Source: Pycnococcus provasolii
Lineage: Eukaryota; Chlorophyta; Pseudoscourfieldiophyceae; Pseudoscourfieldiales; Pycnococcaceae
Assembly: GCA_938743325.2 (NCBI GenBank)
Contig: OW568889.1
Location: forward strand, 310,001-374,000
Direction: 5' to 3'
DNA length: 64,000 nucleotides
In this document: one piece after another, positions 8,837 to 18,535 of the stretch
Layout: each line of letters opens with the position of its first letter
Position numbering within the stretch: the stretch's first letter is position 1
Translations under genes and position numbers: made by a program
The notes under the pieces: generated by a model
The model's database searches: none
The model's input: the letters and a program-made list of their open reading frames with translations, nothing else
What the model was told of the DNA's origin: nothing

Positions 8837-11335
8837 ATGCCTGCGACTCGTCGTCGTCGTCGGCGGCGGCGGTCTTCTTCATCATCATCGTACTCTCTCT
8901 CCAGTGAAGAAGACGGTGACGGCAGTGACAGTGAAGACGATAGTGACGACGGTGACGGTGAAGGCAGCGGCTTGTTGAAGGACAAGAACAAGCACATCAC
9001 ACTTCATAGTCATACATGCAATGACGATGGGCACGCGCCAGAATATGCAAATTCGAATAAGCTTAACAGAGCTCACGATGCACATCACTGGAGAAGTAAC
9101 TACCGCTGGCCTGCTCGCAAACCTGTGTCGCAACTCGCAAAGGCGGCTCGAGGCATACGCGCGCTCGCAGCCTTTGTCGCACCGTCTTTAGGACCACTCG
9201 CACGCGACGCCGCCGTCGTCGACGCCGTGGGGACCGTGCTCTTCACGGCGTTCGGAGCGCGACTGCTTGCGGCCGTGGAAACGTCAGGAGATGCCGCCAT
9301 CACCAGCCTGGAGAACAACCAAGCTTCCGCGGCGTTCGTCAAAATTGTCAGAAAAACTGCACAAGAACACGCCGACAGGTATGGCGACGGAAGCAAGGGC
9401 ATCGTCACGTTCGTCGCCGCCGCCGTCGAGTGCGCCGCCAGGCGGATCGAAGGGACAAACCAGACGAACGCGCACGCAGCGGTGGCACACGCCATGGCGG
9501 GTGTCGCGGCGAACGAGGTGAACGACGCACTTAGGGAGGCGTGCAGACGCCACGCACCGATGTCTCCTCAGATTCCTAAGGATGACTGGCAAACGGCGAG
9601 GAGAAGGTACGTTGAGGCGAGTGCGCTGTGCCTCGGACACACGCTTCTCGCTGGCAAGCTTGCACCTGCCGTGCAGAAGCGACTGGCTGCACTCGCGTGC
9701 ACCTTCCTCGGACGGACGTACGCCGCAGCTGCCGCGAAAACGAGCGACGCAAGGGTGGCGGACGCACGATTCCGACGTGCCGTGCGCGACGCGCCCACGG
9801 TCGATCCAATCAGCCTATTCGGCGCCGCGGACATATCCGCCAGCCACTGCCGCGGCGGTGTCGTCGTTCACGCTGGCTTGCGTGCGGGCAAACGACGCCA
9901 CGATGCGACGTCGCGCGTGCTCGTTCTCGACGCGCCGCTCGTGCCGCGACGAGGCGCGCGAGGTGCGACGACCACCAGCTCCGCCGACGGTGCGGGCATC
10001 GCCGTTGCGTCGGGAGAGCAGCGCCACGAGGCGATGGTCGTGCTTCCGATGCGACAGTTGCACGCTGTCACGCAGGCACTTCGTGGACTCGGAGTGACGC
10101 TCGTGCTTTGCACATGCGCGCTCGCGGAGGCGGAGGCGGAGGCGCTCGCCTCAGCTGGCGTCTCTGCCGCGGCGCTCGTGCCGGAGCGCGATGCAAGTCG
10201 CGTCGCGCGCGCATCGGGGGGTGGCGCGTGCTGCGTGTCCGAGCCGCTCACGGAGCAGCTTGTGGCAAGCGAGGCATTCGCACGCAGCCTGTGCCGCGTC
10301 GCCGGCTGGGCTCAGGGCGAGCCGGCGCGGCTAGCTGGACACGCCGTGCCTTTGGAGGTTGACGAAGATCCTTTGTGGCCTGACTCGGCCACAAGCACGC
10401 GCCGTGCGCACGCAATCTGGCTACACTTTGACGATGACACGTCGAATGGAGAGGTGGACACCAAGCTCGGGCGCGGCGATCTTGTGCAACTGCAAGACCT
10501 GCGTTCGTCCGAACATCTCAATGGACGGCTCGCTTCTGTCGTCGGCGCCGTGGATGGCGAACGCGTTGGAGTGCAGCTGTTGTCTCGCGCACTGTCGGAT
10601 GGTGACTCGCGCAGGCTTTCCGTCAAGCGTGACAACCTTCGCGCATTCCATGGCGACAGCATTGCCGAAGGCAAGAATCCCGCGCTCGCGCTCGTCGTTT
10701 GTGCACCATCTGAAGCGCTTGCCACGCAGTATGGCCGCGCAATTCTCGCAATTCTACGTACGATGTCAGCATCCTTGGCTGACGAAGATGGAGAGCTCTT
10801 TCAACTGTGCGGCGGAGCAGGCGCGCCAGAGCTCGCGGCGGCGGCGTTGCTCGAGGCGGCGCCCGTCGCCAGTACGTGGGCCGTGCAGGTGGCTCGTGAG
10901 AGCTTCGTCGCCGGTTTGCGTGCCGTGCCGCGTGCAATTGCTCGAGGGTTGGCTGCGACTGTGACCCCGAATGAAAGAGGCTCGCTGCGCATGGCGACAT
11001 CGTGGTTGGCAGAATGCATGGATCATGACGGTGGTATGGCGCCGATCGTCGACGAGGCGGCGCCTGCCGCAGCTTACCGCTCCGGGGTGCTTGAGATGGC
11101 TGGCATTCGATGCACCTACGCTACACCATTGATGAATCGAGGTGGCGTCGGTGTATCGAATGCCATCTCCGCCGGCGTGCTCGCTGCGACAAACGAGCGC
11201 ATTGCGGCACTTTCTGCGAGCGTTCTAACAACGGTGAGCATTTTGCGAGTGCAAGGCATTCACGGATGTGTGAGGAGGAGCAAGAAGGAGGAGGAGGAGG
11301 AGCAAGAGGAGGAGGAGGAGGAGGAGGATTCTTAA
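8837..11335 (+). CDS. BBS10-like group II chaperonin homologue with SH3-like insert
   Basis: 832 aa. Residues 1-95 are a disordered Arg/Ser-rich then acidic leader. From ~95 the chaperonin (CCT/TCP-1) fold is recognisable: SLGPLARDA, GARLLAAVE and YGDGSKGIVTFVAAAVE (~182), equivalent to the CCT GDGTT motif but degenerate. BBS10 has a similar GDGAKTFIIFL. GGVVVHAGL fits the BBS10 intermediate domain. The C-terminal NERIAALSASVLTTVSILRV fits the end of BBS10. Loss of the canonical GDGTT suggests little or no ATPase activity, as in BBS6/10/12, which help assemble the BBSome with CCT. Residues ~545-604 (RGDLVQLQDL, LNGRLASVVGAV, SVKRDNLRAF) look like an SH3-like domain inserted in the chaperonin. 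The C-terminus is a poly-Glu tail. Another divergent CCT-like protein is possible. Confidence 0.6.
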   Translation: MPATRRRRRRRRSSSSSSYSLSSEEDGDGSDSEDDSDDGDGEGSGLLKDKNKHITLHSHTCNDDGHAPEYANSNKLNRAHDAHHWRSNYRWPARKPVSQLAKAARGIRALAAFVAPSLGPLARDAAVVDAVGTVLFTAFGARLLAAVETSGDAAITSLENNQASAAFVKIVRKTAQEHADRYGDGSKGIVTFVAAAVECAARRIEGTNQTNAHAAVAHAMAGVAANEVNDALREACRRHAPMSPQIPKDDWQTARRRYVEASALCLGHTLLAGKLAPAVQKRLAALACTFLGRTYAAAAAKTSDARVADARFRRAVRDAPTVDPISLFGAADISASHCRGGVVVHAGLRAGKRRHDATSRVLVLDAPLVPRRGARGATTTSSADGAGIAVASGEQRHEAMVVLPMRQLHAVTQALRGLGVTLVLCTCALAEAEAEALASAGVSAAALVPERDASRVARASGGGACCVSEPLTEQLVASEAFARSLCRVAGWAQGEPARLAGHAVPLEVDEDPLWPDSATSTRRAHAIWLHFDDDTSNGEVDTKLGRGDLVQLQDLRSSEHLNGRLASVVGAVDGERVGVQLLSRALSDGDSRRLSVKRDNLRAFHGDSIAEGKNPALALVVCAPSEALATQYGRAILAILRTMSASLADEDGELFQLCGGAGAPELAAAALLEAAPVASTWAVQVARESFVAGLRAVPRAIARGLAATVTPNERGSLRMATSWLAECMDHDGGMAPIVDEAAPAAAYRSGVLEMAGIRCTYATPLMNRGGVGVSNAISAGVLAATNERIAALSASVLTTVSILRVQGIHGCVRRSKKEEEEEQEEEEEEEDS

Positions 11336-11510
11336 ATTGTACCAACCTAAGTAAATAGAAAAGACTTGTACACTGTAATCTTTTTTCACTTCACGCTGAG
11401 TCGCGTTAACAACTTCGTGTGTATTGTTTGTCTACGACGCTCGACAACAGCAACGTTTCTTTTTGTTTTTTAAGTCATGCGTGTGTGATGTAACAAAATT
11501 CTTCGAATTC
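11336..11510. other. Convergent 3' spacer (175 bp)
   Basis: A short AT-rich gap between convergent genes, with nothing beyond likely 3' UTR sequence. Confidence 0.4.
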
Positions 11511-12443
11511 TTACTCAAACTCCTCCTCTGGCGTTGCTGCCTCCACCTGCTCCTCAGCACCAACTGCCGCAGCCTCCTCCGCGGCGCTAGGCTCCTCCAC
11601 CTCAACTGCGCGGCGCTGCTGCTGCTGATCAACGTAGTCCTTCATGCGTGACAAGATGTCGATGAGGTGCGCTTCGTACAGAGCCGTGCGAGTACGAACG
11701 CTTTCGGCAGCTTTCAGTGTGAGTGTCTCCTCTTCTCTCACACGCTCAACGATTGTTGATGCGCGTGCATCCGCGTGTTCTGTGGAGTTCGTCGCGGCAG
11801 CATGCGATCGAATCACCGTGTCCAATTCCACGAGTGCGTCTGCGTGAAGCAGTGCCGTGGCGTCGCGGAATGTATCCAGGTCTTCTGATGCTAGAGATGG
11901 TGGTGAAGAAGTGATTATTGTCGTAGACGCTGTTGTTGTTGTTGTTGTCGTCGTCGTGGAAGATGTTGTCGTTGTTGCCAGGCCAATGTGCTCCTCCTCC
12001 TCCTCTCCTCGGTGAGCTTTGTTAGCTGCTCTTGGAAAGATGCGCCGCCGTGCCTCTCCTCTCACGATTGGTCGAGCAAACACAGTTGACAGACGGGTGA
12101 GTACGCCCATGATTTTCTGATTGTTCGTCTTCTTTTTTCGTGCTTCTTTCATTTTTGACGCCGCAATCGCGTTGACTTTCGTGACCGGTACGACGAGCGA
12201 GTCCATGATCGCTTCGAGCGCCTTGGTTTTCGCGCACATCTTGTGCTTGTCACCGCACGTCAGACTTTCTGGTCCTAGGACTGTGTTCAGGTACGACGGG
12301 TACGTCGACTCAACACCTGCGGAGACCACGATTACCACTGTGGACCCACCACCTAACAACAACAACGCTGTTGACATCATGAGTATCATCATTGTTGTCA
12401 TCATCATGAGCGCCGCCATCGTCGTCGTCTTCGTCGTCGCCAT
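11511..12443 (-). CDS. Secreted or type II membrane protein of unknown function, Thr-rich linker and helical C-terminus
   Basis: 310 aa, not recognised. An N-terminal Met/Thr-rich segment and a hydrophobic core (residues ~10-42) look like a signal peptide or anchor. A small region with LTCGDKHKMCAKT (one possible disulfide) follows. A basic stretch (~95-135), a Thr/Ser-rich linker (~150-180) and a predicted helical segment (~185-285) come next, with an acidic Ala/Glu-rich end. The helical part has an even spacing of charged residues suggesting coiled coil. The gene is convergent with the BBS10-like gene. No function is assigned. Confidence 0.6.
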   Translation of the reverse strand: MATTKTTTMAALMMMTTMMILMMSTALLLLGGGSTVVIVVSAGVESTYPSYLNTVLGPESLTCGDKHKMCAKTKALEAIMDSLVVPVTKVNAIAASKMKEARKKKTNNQKIMGVLTRLSTVFARPIVRGEARRRIFPRAANKAHRGEEEEEHIGLATTTTSSTTTTTTTTTASTTIITSSPPSLASEDLDTFRDATALLHADALVELDTVIRSHAAATNSTEHADARASTIVERVREEETLTLKAAESVRTRTALYEAHLIDILSRMKDYVDQQQQRRAVEVEEPSAAEEAAAVGAEEQVEAATPEEEFE

Positions 12444-13235
12444 ACTTTTGTTGTGTGACCAATTTTAAAACTTGGATCCAGAACGTGCCAGGTCCACTCG
12501 GAACTGATTTTCCGACAGGTATTTCCGACCCCGAATCGAAACACGGGGTGCCCGAGGGCCGAGGGTTGGAGAAAAATCAGAAAAATCGGAAAATCGGAAA
12601 ATCCCCCTATTTTTGCATCTTTTGATTTCCCCCCCCCCCCCCCCCTTCTTTTCCCTCAGTCTGCGACAACGACAACAACAACACGATTAGGTTGCGGTGA
12701 GGACATGTGTGTGTCCCTGAGGATGAGTGAGTGCCAATAAAAGGAAGTTGCAAGTTGCTGTGTGTGGCGACTGATGACCTTAGCATGACGACGATGCGTG
12801 TTGCGAAACGGTGCATGTTGCGAGCAGGAAGGGGTGAGTGAGACGGCACTAATAAGGGACTTTAGCGTTTTTTACTTTCATGTAAGATGTTTTTTTTGTC
12901 ACTTGTCATACTGTCATGCGCTGCTCCGACAGGCTATTTTGTGTGTGCTCATTTGGCAAATCACATTTGCGGATGGGTGCTATTATGGCGACTTGGCGAG
13001 TGGTGAGTGGTAGGAACAACAGGAGAGCGATGTCGTCGCCAGTGAGTGATGGAGGCGCCACTCCTCATTGCCGCGAGTAAGTTAGTTGACTAGTTGAGGT
13101 GTAGAAAAGAGAAGAAGAAAGTAGTCGTGTTTGGTGATTACACATCATCATGGGAAGCCATGGATGGATGGAGGCTAGTTATAGTTGATTTTAAGGAAGG
13201 TAGGTGCAACAAGTGAGTTGATTATTAGTGCTTCA
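12444..13235. other. Intergenic spacer with a 17-nt poly-C run
   Basis: About 790 bp between two minus-strand genes, so it should hold the promoter of the 11.5-kb gene and the 3' UTR of the CAP gene. A run of 17 C lies at 12629-12645. No gene or RNA is seen. Confidence 0.5.
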
Positions 13236-13868
13236 TCAGCAAATGTTGTTTGATGGAGTGTTTCGCAGCACTTGTGCTTTGAATTGACTCAGATAGTTGC
13301 CTTGCGGGCTGTACTGGCAAACCGTGTAGACGCTCTGGTACCTCGAGACGCTTCCCGCGGGACAAAGCGCCACGCCGCATCCCACTTTGGTGGTACTCGT
13401 CCACACGACCTGCGTGAAATGACCCGTTGCACTCGCGAAACCTGGATTGTTGAAGTCGTACTTGGGAAGCTCGCGATCGTACCAGCCTTCCATCGAGGTT
13501 TTGGCTGGGTTGTCACGGAGCAGTGCAGACTTGGATGAGCTCGCGTACATGGCCAAATTTTCTCCGACACCACTCATACGACTGTGCTTCCATTCGCACT
13601 TCTCCGCGTACTCTTGGCTCTGCTTGGAAAGCTTCTCGTCCCAATCGAGCGGTGATGAACCGTGGAGGCATCGCTTGTCGTTATGAGACTTGAGAAAGCA
13701 GTTGGGATTGAAGCTCAGCGGAGTTCCCTTGACCCCTGGCTTTTTCGTGAGCTCCTGTATCGGCCCATACGCACACGTCGTCGTCGTAGGCGTTGTTGGT
13801 GCAGGTAAAGTGGCTGCTGCTCCTGTTGTTGCTGTGGTGGTTGCCGTCGTCGTCGTTGTCGGTTCGCT

Positions 13869-13924
<56 letters not shown>

Positions 13925-14345
13925 CCCTCTCTCGTTGAGCCTGCCTCCTCGCCCTCCTTGCCTTCCTGCGGCGGCACCTCCGTCCACATTGTGATTCCGT
14001 GGTGATATCGCTAGTGGAAGAAGAGGATGGCGTCGTCGGCGAAAGGCTCTTTGCTTCATCTGTCGTGGTCATCGTGGTTGTCGTCGTTGCGCCGGATGTC
14101 TGCTGCTGTTGCTGCTGGAATAAGCGGAAGAACCGGAAGAGTGCTGCCATTTGGTCGTTAGATGCCATGTTGCTTACTAGAAGCGTCTCATCATTCGTGT
14201 TGTTGTTGTTGTTGGTGGTGGGGGGTAGTTTGTTCTCCTGCGCGTGTGTCGTCTTCATCCCGACAAGCAGCAGTGCCACCACCATGAGCACGAGCGCCGC
14301 CGCCACCTTTGCTGCCGAGTCCTTCTTCTGTGAGCGTCGCAGCAT
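13236..14345 (-). CDS. CAP-superfamily (SCP/PR-1) secreted protein with polyQ region
   Basis: 369 aa. An N-terminal signal sequence or anchor ends near THAQ (~36). A low-complexity region rich in Thr, Gln and Arg follows, including a run of about 20 Gln encoded by uninterrupted CAA. Residues ~215-365 form a CAP domain: HNDKRCLHGSSPLDWD (first His), GVGENLA (first Glu), MEGWYDRE (second Glu), ATGHFTQVVWTSTTKVGCG (second His, family signature 1) and YTVCQYSPQGNY (signature 2). The four cavity residues of the family are present. CAP proteins are extracellular; PR-1 types bind sterols and act in defence or cell-wall contexts. The role in this alga is unknown. Confidence 0.9.
13867..13925 (-). repeat. 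(TTG)n / CAA trinucleotide repeat coding polyglutamine
   Basis: About 19-20 uninterrupted TTG units on the plus strand, read as CAA (Gln) codons in the CAP protein. The lack of CAG interruptions points to a young, slippage-prone tract. Confidence 0.95.
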
Positions 14346-15055
14346 GATCCGTTACTTACTTACTTACTTGCAGCACACACACGAGTGAGTTGATGAAGAG
14401 TGAAGAGTGAGCGAAGAATGAATTCAAAATAACCCAACTTTCGAAAGCGTCGTCCGGGGTCCCACGAAGGTCGCGCACAACAGATACCCGCAAATCCCGT
14501 GACGTAATCGCCCACATGGTTGTCGTCGACGTGAAACTCGACGAAGAGTCGAAGGCGAAGAAACCACTCACTCAGGTCGACAGGAAGGTTCCCACATACA
14601 ACACACTTTAGAAGTCCTATATGTGTGACATCATGGATGTGACCCCTTGTCCCATTGATTATTTGATTGATTTCACTCCACGTCGGGGAGGACGAAACCG
14701 ACTATTTTTCCGTACTATTTTTACCGACTAGTTTGAGTAGTTTGAGTGTTTTGAGGGGTGGGATTAGGTGGTGGTTTTTTGAATTTTTAGGAGGGGTGGG
14801 ATTAGGTGGAATGGGGGCACAAAAGTGTGATGTCAAGTCTTCCCACCTTTACCCCCCCCTGTTTTACACCTCTGTTTAACCGGTCGGGTTCTGTCTCGGA
14901 ATTCTGTCCTTTTTCAACGGGCAACGGGGGTTTTCTTTTCTGTCTGGGAAGTTTCGCAAACAAACAAACTATCCCCTAATAACGGATGTTTTTTTTGTCT
15001 GTCTGTCGAATTCGTTTTCAAATTTTTCAATCCTGTACCAATCTCCATACATACC
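14346..15055. other. Divergent promoter region (710 bp)
   Basis: Lies between the divergent CAP and multipass-membrane genes. A short TTAC/TACT repeat is at 14351-14370. Two similar GGGGTGGGATTAGGTGG stretches lie at ~14756-14774 and ~14793-14810. No gene is seen. Confidence 0.5.
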
Positions 15056-16471
15056 ATGGCGTCAGCGCTTCTGCCCCTTCTCGCGCCCTCCCCCGACGGC
15101 GACGATCTCCTCCTCCTCCAAGATGACAACGTACTTGGTGGTGGTGGTGGTGGTGGTGCTTCCAACGAAGAAGAAGAACGTGTCTGGACGCGATCGCACT
15201 TCGTGTACATGCTCCGCGACGAGAACGTCGTTCTACTCGTGACGACTGTATTCTGGATGGTGTTCAACGCCACGATGCTGCTCATCATGTGGACCGAACG
15301 ACTGCGCGCAGCCAGCGAACGGTCGAAACTGCGTCGCAAAAACAGGAAAAAGGCGGTGGAGAATGTACGCCTGCTCGACTTTGCCAGCGTGACATTTGCG
15401 CTCGTCGTCGCGATCATTGGAGCGGGTGATCTCGCGTCAGATTGCGCGTACTTTGCCACACTCGTGCGTGAGGCAAAGAATGAAAATGGTGCCTACAGCA
15501 AGTGGCTCGCCATACCCAGCGGAATCGTGCTCTTTCTTCCCATGCTGCTCAGCGTGACACTCTTCTGGCTCGAACTCACGTATGTGTCAGGACAGAATAC
15601 ATGCCTGCTGACGAAAATGCGAGAGCGTGGCGAACTGTGCGTGCTTGACTGGATCGCGATGGTCATGCTTCCTGCATTCACACCCGAAGTCATCGTCTTC
15701 CTGCCTTGGCACGCGAGTGATGCGACCGCAACAACAGACGAAGTCACCTGGTCTCCAGATGACGAAGGGGGGCTGAAGATTACAAGGCGAAGCACGATCC
15801 AGACGATCCGGTCCGTCATTACGAGGCGTAGCACCGTTCCATTTGCGACGCCGGCAACCACGATGGCTGGAAGCACACGCCGTGAGGCAATCAAGGCACT
15901 TAACGACTCGCTTGAAGTCTCCGCACGACTAAATATGCCATCGTCTTGGTTCTTCTGGTCAATCATGCGAATACAAGTTACCGAGGATGCGCTTCAGCTC
16001 ATCCTCTCGCTTCTTTACACATTCCTGACTGGCAACGTGACGGCAGCTTCAGCAGCCATCTTCAGTGTTGCGAATTTGCTTGCACTGTACGTCGCGCCGT
16101 TCGTTGCTGCAAGAATTAAAATCTTCATGGATGATACACCTCAGGTTGCAGGGTCAGGTCTCACCATCACCACGAAGAAGACGATGTTTGCTCCGCCAGA
16201 AGAAGAGGCTAATACAGGTTTACTTCCTAGGCTCATGTTTGAGATGGGAACTCTGCGCCGAGAGCGCGATGAAGCGCGCGCGTTTGCACGCGCACTGCGT
16301 CACCAATTGCGTGCGTCAAGGGTGCAACAGGAGACAGACGATGATGAAGACAGCAGCAGCGACAGCGAAGAAGGAGATGACGACGACGACGAGACATCCG
16401 AAGCGGAGAGCCAACAAGAAGACGCCATGGGCGAGCTGGAGCTGGAGACGCGAATCGCAGTCCCAAAATGA
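15056..16471 (+). CDS. Multipass membrane protein of unknown function with acidic tail
   Basis: 471 aa. Hydrophobic segments lie at roughly residues 58-82, 115-140, 150-178, 196-220 and 305-345. Segment 2 contains GAGDLASDCAYF and the region before segment 5 reads VTEDALQLILSLLY. An acidic D-x-x-(S)D in an early helix followed by an ED-LQL motif recalls XK-related and similar polytopic proteins of protists, but I cannot confirm homology. A cytosolic-type loop with Ser/Thr/Arg (~235-295) lies between. The C-terminal ~90 residues are a coiled-coil-like stretch (RRERDEARAFARALRHQL) followed by Asp/Glu/Ser runs. The stop is only 43 bp from the convergent MARCH gene. Confidence 0.65.
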   Translation: MASALLPLLAPSPDGDDLLLLQDDNVLGGGGGGGASNEEEERVWTRSHFVYMLRDENVVLLVTTVFWMVFNATMLLIMWTERLRAASERSKLRRKNRKKAVENVRLLDFASVTFALVVAIIGAGDLASDCAYFATLVREAKNENGAYSKWLAIPSGIVLFLPMLLSVTLFWLELTYVSGQNTCLLTKMRERGELCVLDWIAMVMLPAFTPEVIVFLPWHASDATATTDEVTWSPDDEGGLKITRRSTIQTIRSVITRRSTVPFATPATTMAGSTRREAIKALNDSLEVSARLNMPSSWFFWSIMRIQVTEDALQLILSLLYTFLTGNVTAASAAIFSVANLLALYVAPFVAARIKIFMDDTPQVAGSGLTITTKKTMFAPPEEEANTGLLPRLMFEMGTLRRERDEARAFARALRHQLRASRVQQETDDDEDSSSDSEEGDDDDDETSEAESQQEDAMGELELETRIAVPK

Positions 16472-16514
16472 AGGGAGAAAAATGAAGAATGAGGGATCTC
16501 AGAACAAAAGTAAC

Positions 16515-17270
16515 TCACATGATTCCAATCCGCACAATCAAGACCAAGAAGATGACTATGAACACCAAGTACCATCCGCTTCGCCAGATGAAAAGAAATC
16601 CTCGACTCATACCATCGCGCACGCGATTCATAGGCCCCCCTCCTCCTCCATCATTATCATTGCCTATTGTAGTAGTCTCGGCGTCAGTTGTGGAATCTTG
16701 ATTGATCCCTGGTGCGACTTGCAGTGGATGAAAGATCATGTTGTCACGTTGGCGACGTGAATACGAGTCACGAGGAGGAGGGACGCCGGGAACGTTCGTG
16801 ATCTCGCGGTGGCATATTTCACACATGTTTGAGTGGCGCACGTCATTGTACCATTTGCGAGCGCATTCAACATGGCACACGGCAAGAGGTCCACGGCAGT
16901 CGCAGTTCAGTGACACTGCGATGCCACTTACCATATCCTCGAGACAAACTTCGTCCAAGCACACGCGACAGCACGGCATACCCGACGTCGTGCTTGCCGA
17001 AGCTGCCGACCGATTGGATACTATGGTGGAGCGTGAGGCAGCGAGAGGGTGAAGAGCTCTTGTTGAAGGTGTTGTTGGCGTCGTCGGCGCCACGACCACA
17101 CTGACGACATCCGCTTCTTCCTCCTCGGCGTTGTTGTTGTTGTTGTTGTTGTCGGGTTGAGGATGTTGAGGATTCGTTGTCGCATCCTCCTGAGCCCCTT
17201 CTTCTTCTTGGATCACCACCACGGTTGCATACGCCTCCTGCTCCTCCTCCTCCTCACCACCACTCGCTCG

Positions 17271-17329
<59 letters not shown>

Positions 17330-17609
17330 GGGTCAACAACAACAAACCACTAGACTCTGCTGACACCACCGCCGCACGCGAATCTTCTTCTTCCTGGTGC
17401 AGTGGCATCTCGTCAGAAGGAGGTGACGGCGGTACGACAGCACCGGGTACTACCACCATCGCCGTCACATCGTCGTCACGTGGTAGATGCGACTCTTCTT
17501 CTTCCTGGTGCAGTGGCATCTCGTCAGAAGGAGGTGACGGCGGTACGACAGCACCGGGTACTACCACCATCGCCGTCACATCGTCGTCACGTGGCAGATT
17601 GCTCGCCAT
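16515..17609 (-). CDS. RING-CH (MARCH-type) membrane E3 ubiquitin ligase
   Basis: 364 aa. Residues ~205-268 carry a C4HC3 RING-CH finger: CRVC, then CDCRG, CHVECARKW and MCEIC. This is the MARCH/Doa10 type that recruits an E2 and ubiquitinates membrane proteins. One C-terminal transmembrane segment (~342-362, WYLVFIVIFLVLIV) anchors it; many MARCH proteins have two or more, so a single tail anchor is notable. Residues ~5-78 are two 37-residue tandem repeats (LPRDDDVTAMVVVPGAVVP). They are followed by a run of about 20 Gln and acidic low-complexity segments. The repeats are almost identical in DNA, so the duplication is recent. Confidence 0.88.
17272..17330 (-). repeat. (TTG)n / CAA repeat coding polyglutamine in the MARCH-like E3
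   Basis: About 20 near-perfect TTG units on the plus strand, read as CAA Gln codons. It is the second such tract within 4 kb. Confidence 0.9.
17391..17600 (-). repeat. 111-bp tandem duplication inside the MARCH-like gene
   Basis: Period 111 bp (37 codons), shown by TTCCTGGTGCAGTGGCATCT at 17391 and again at 17502. The two units differ by only a few bases, so the duplication is young or homogenised. Confidence 0.9.
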
Positions 17610-17802
17610 TCATTCAAAAAATTACCACACAAATGCAGGGTCGCGCAACTACCCAACGTCTACCGGCCCAGGTTTCTAACCGAACTTTCCCCCTGCCTGG
17701 TCGGCGATTTTGGTCGAGGTGGAAGGGATTCGGAAAAATTGGAAATCTCGGATCTCAAAGAAGAAGGGGGGAAGCGGGAAGTTTTGTTGAAAAGGTCTCC
17801 AT

Positions 17803-17849
17803 TAGGGGATCCGTCGCAGATCCTTTTCCGTAGTAGGTGGTTATATTAA
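17803..17849 (+). repeat. Left arm of an older repeat split by piggyBac insertion, ending in TTAA target
   Basis: TAGGGGATCCGTCGCAGATC and the following bases to TTATATTAA match, in reverse complement, 58242-58290. The arm ends at TTAA (17846-17849), where the piggyBac element begins. Confidence 0.85.
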
Positions 17850-17939
17850 CACTGTTCCTCCAGAGGTTCCCCGGGGACTCGGGCCCCGAAAAACGCTCCC
17901 CACGCGGCTTCATTTCAAACGAACGCGGTATCGTCTGGG

Positions 17940-18386
17940 ATGGCGTCTGAGCTGCTACGCGTGACTCATGCGCCTGATTTGTCCGCTGCTGTCGCGCAAG
18001 GGTTCGGTCAAAACCCACCGGAGGTGGCGGCGCACCTCATGGGACTTCGCCACGCCTTGGATGCGTGGTGCACGGCCGACGAGGACGCGCCTACCTTTGA
18101 TGAGGCAGCTGAGTTGTTGATGGTGGCGCGAGTTGAGGAGCTGCGGCGGTTCGCCAAACAAAATAAGGGCAGGTGGGACGCGAGAGATGACGCGCGAGCT
18201 TGCCGATATTGGTGGCGGAGATACGCGGCGCGTCTCTTGGGGTGGACCGCGCGGCGGGGAGAGTCGAGTGACGATGGCTTTCCAGATGCCATCAACTCGG
18301 CTCTGCGCGCCATCACCTCGGACGAGTGGGCTATGGTACGTTTGCATGTCTGCTTGTCCACCGTTTGCTTGTCGCTTGACCACTAA
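17940..18386 (+). CDS. Small accessory reading frame at the left end of the piggyBac element
   Basis: 148 codons from an ATG 90 bp inside the left terminal repeat, convergent with the transposase. The product is Ala/Arg/Asp-rich and probably helical, with RRFAKQNKGRWDARDDARAC and YWWRRYAARLLGW. No family is recognised. A GTACGT near 18335 (after DEWAM) could be a splice donor, in which case the last ~15 codons are not translated and more exons may follow. It could be an accessory protein of the element, a captured host fragment, or chance. Confidence 0.35.
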   Translation: MASELLRVTHAPDLSAAVAQGFGQNPPEVAAHLMGLRHALDAWCTADEDAPTFDEAAELLMVARVEELRRFAKQNKGRWDARDDARACRYWWRRYAARLLGWTARRGESSDDGFPDAINSALRAITSDEWAMVRLHVCLSTVCLSLDH

Positions 18387-18439
18387 CGACACACAACGTT
18401 TGCTTGTTTCTCTGCTCACACTAACGAAAATACACACAC

Positions 18440-18535
18440 CGTGTGACGTGATGGTACCAGTGACACCCGGTTACCAGATACACGCACACCCACACGCACA
18501 CCCACACCCACGCCCATACCCACACCCACAAATCA
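18440..18535. repeat. CACACCCACAC-type simple repeat between the two piggyBac reading frames
   Basis: CACCCACACG/CACCCACACC words repeat at ~18480-18531, between the ends of the two convergent frames of the element. Confidence 0.7.
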
